A stretch of DNA of 6,353 nt, taken from NCBI GenBank assembly GCA_902494935.1, contig CABUVH010000115.1, forward strand, positions 1 to 6,353, read 5' to 3'. The position numbers were made by a program, and so were the translations under genes. Positions 5,669 through 6,353 of this stretch are shown here, in pieces. The first letter of the stretch is position 1. Every line of letters starts with the position of its first letter. The notes beneath the pieces are model-generated. The model saw nothing but the letters and a program-made list of their open reading frames with translations. It did no database searches and had not been told where the DNA came from. The stretch comes from an uncultured Collinsella sp. GTDB taxonomy: Bacteria > Actinomycetota > Coriobacteriia > Coriobacteriales > Coriobacteriaceae.

Positions 5669-6348
5669 GCCCCGCTTCCCGTGATTACCTCGACGACAGT
5701 GAGTAGAACGATCTTGAGATCCGTGATGACTCCGCGCTTGGCGATGTACTCCAGGTCGCGCTGGACCATTCCGTCAAAGCCCGTTGAATTGCGATCCGTC
5801 ACCTGCCACCAGCCGGTGATCCCGGGCTTTACGGCAAGGCGCTGCAGGTCGTACTCGGTGTACTCGGCCACCTCGTTGGGCAGCGGCGGGCGCGGGCCCA
5901 CGACGGACATCTGGCCAAGGAACACGTTGAGGAACTGCGGGAACTCGTCGATGGAGTGCTTGCGGATGAACTTGCCGATCTTCGTTACGCGCGGGTCGTC
6001 CCTCATCTTGAACATGGCGCCGGCAATCTCGTTCTGTTCCTTGAGCTCGGCGAGGCGCTCGTCGGCGTCCCTGTACATGCTGCGGAACTTCCACATGCGG
6101 AAGGTTGACAGGCTTCCGTCGCGGTGGGTCTGCCCCACGCGGATCTGGCTGTAGAACGGGTTGCCCTCGCTCTCCAGGCGGATGGCCGCGGCGAGCACCA
6201 TGCTCGGCACGACGATGACGGCCAGCACGCAGCCGCTGAACACGATGTCGAAGGCGCGCTTGACGGTGCGGTAGGCCAGGCGCGTGCGGTCCCAGTCCTT
6301 CACGGCCTGCATAGCCTGGTAGCGACCGGCGCCGTTACGCCGATCCAT
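5662..6348 (-). CDS. Undecaprenyl-phosphate phosphoglycosyl transferase (bacterial sugar transferase family), start uncertain
   Basis: Starts glycan assembly by moving a sugar-1-phosphate from a UDP-sugar to undecaprenyl phosphate. From ATG at 6348 the protein has 228 residues, matching the short PglC-like form or the catalytic domain of WbaP-like enzymes. Motifs: KRAFDIVFSG (30-39) leading into a hydrophobic segment to about 56 that contains P48, fitting a re-entrant membrane helix; FRMWKFRSMYRDAD (83-96); DPRVTKIGKFIRKHSIDEFP (118-137) with the catalytic D134-E135 pair; FLGQMSVVGPRPPLPNEV (143-160); VKPGITGWWQVTDRN (173-187). The first sugar may be GlcNAc, Gal, Glc or another hexose; the GT26 gene next door slightly favours a HexNAc, but this family often uses hexoses. 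The codon before the ATG is open (GCC) and only five bases remain in the window. The gene may therefore begin outside it, and a long form with extra N-terminal helices cannot be excluded. Its TAG stop overlaps the next gene. Confidence 0.93.
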   Translation of the reverse strand: MDRRNGAGRYQAMQAVKDWDRTRLAYRTVKRAFDIVFSGCVLAVIVVPSMVLAAAIRLESEGNPFYSQIRVGQTHRDGSLSTFRMWKFRSMYRDADERLAELKEQNEIAGAMFKMRDDPRVTKIGKFIRKHSIDEFPQFLNVFLGQMSVVGPRPPLPNEVAEYTEYDLQRLAVKPGITGWWQVTDRNSTGFDGMVQRDLEYIAKRGVITDLKIVLLTVVEVITGSGAC

Positions 6349-6353
6349 GGCCT

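Noticed and set aside
1..6353. Mobile elements, CRISPR arrays, tRNA or rRNA genes, riboswitches
   Set aside because: I saw no transposase or integrase motifs, regularly spaced repeats, terminal inverted repeats or RNA gene signatures, and almost all of the window is protein-coding.

Overview
The window is one stretch of a surface-polysaccharide (capsule, exopolysaccharide or cell-wall glycan) biosynthesis locus. Every gene I can support is on the minus strand, so transcription runs from position 6353 towards 1. Seven genes lie head to tail with almost no spacing. The right half has GC-rich coding DNA with few AT-ending codons. With GTG and TTG starts, good Shine-Dalgarno sites and a Gram-positive-style TagA plus TupA-like complement, this suggests a high-GC Gram-positive organism. 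My best guess is a gut or oral Coriobacteriia member (Collinsella/Olsenella-like), from general feel only and without any database comparison.

In transcription order: (1) a short membrane phosphoglycosyl transferase (bacterial sugar transferase family), whose start lies at the window edge; (2) a WecG/TagA/CpsF-family (GT26) glycosyltransferase; (3) a UDP-N-acetylmannosamine dehydrogenase (wecC type); (4) a non-hydrolysing UDP-GlcNAc 2-epimerase (wecB/mnaA); (5) a TupA-like ATP-grasp protein; (6) a GT4-type glycosyltransferase; (7) the first 160 residues of a GT32-like (DXD-type) glycosyltransferase that runs off the left edge.

Genes 1-4 form a coherent module. The epimerase and dehydrogenase convert UDP-GlcNAc to UDP-ManNAc and UDP-ManNAcA, the phosphoglycosyl transferase puts the first sugar phosphate on undecaprenyl phosphate, and the GT26 enzyme adds the second sugar, probably ManNAc or ManNAcA. 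Genes 5-7 look like the strain-variable part that extends or decorates the repeat unit. The ATP-grasp protein is the least predictable of them.

Base composition breaks sharply at the wecB/tupA junction. Hand-counted 60-base blocks are about 62-70% GC through wecC, most of wecB and the phosphoglycosyl transferase, about 57% at 2581-2640, 32% at 2521-2580, and mostly about 40-43% in the blocks sampled downstream (one block in the GT4 gene is 57%). This fits a conserved initiation/precursor module joined to an exchanged glycosyltransferase cassette. I see no tRNA, rRNA, CRISPR array, insertion sequence or convincing terminator. The largest gap between genes is 79 bases (482-560). I do not think the window holds a wholly new system. 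Its more interesting aspects are the mosaic boundary and the pairing of an ATP-grasp ligase with an acidic-sugar pathway.
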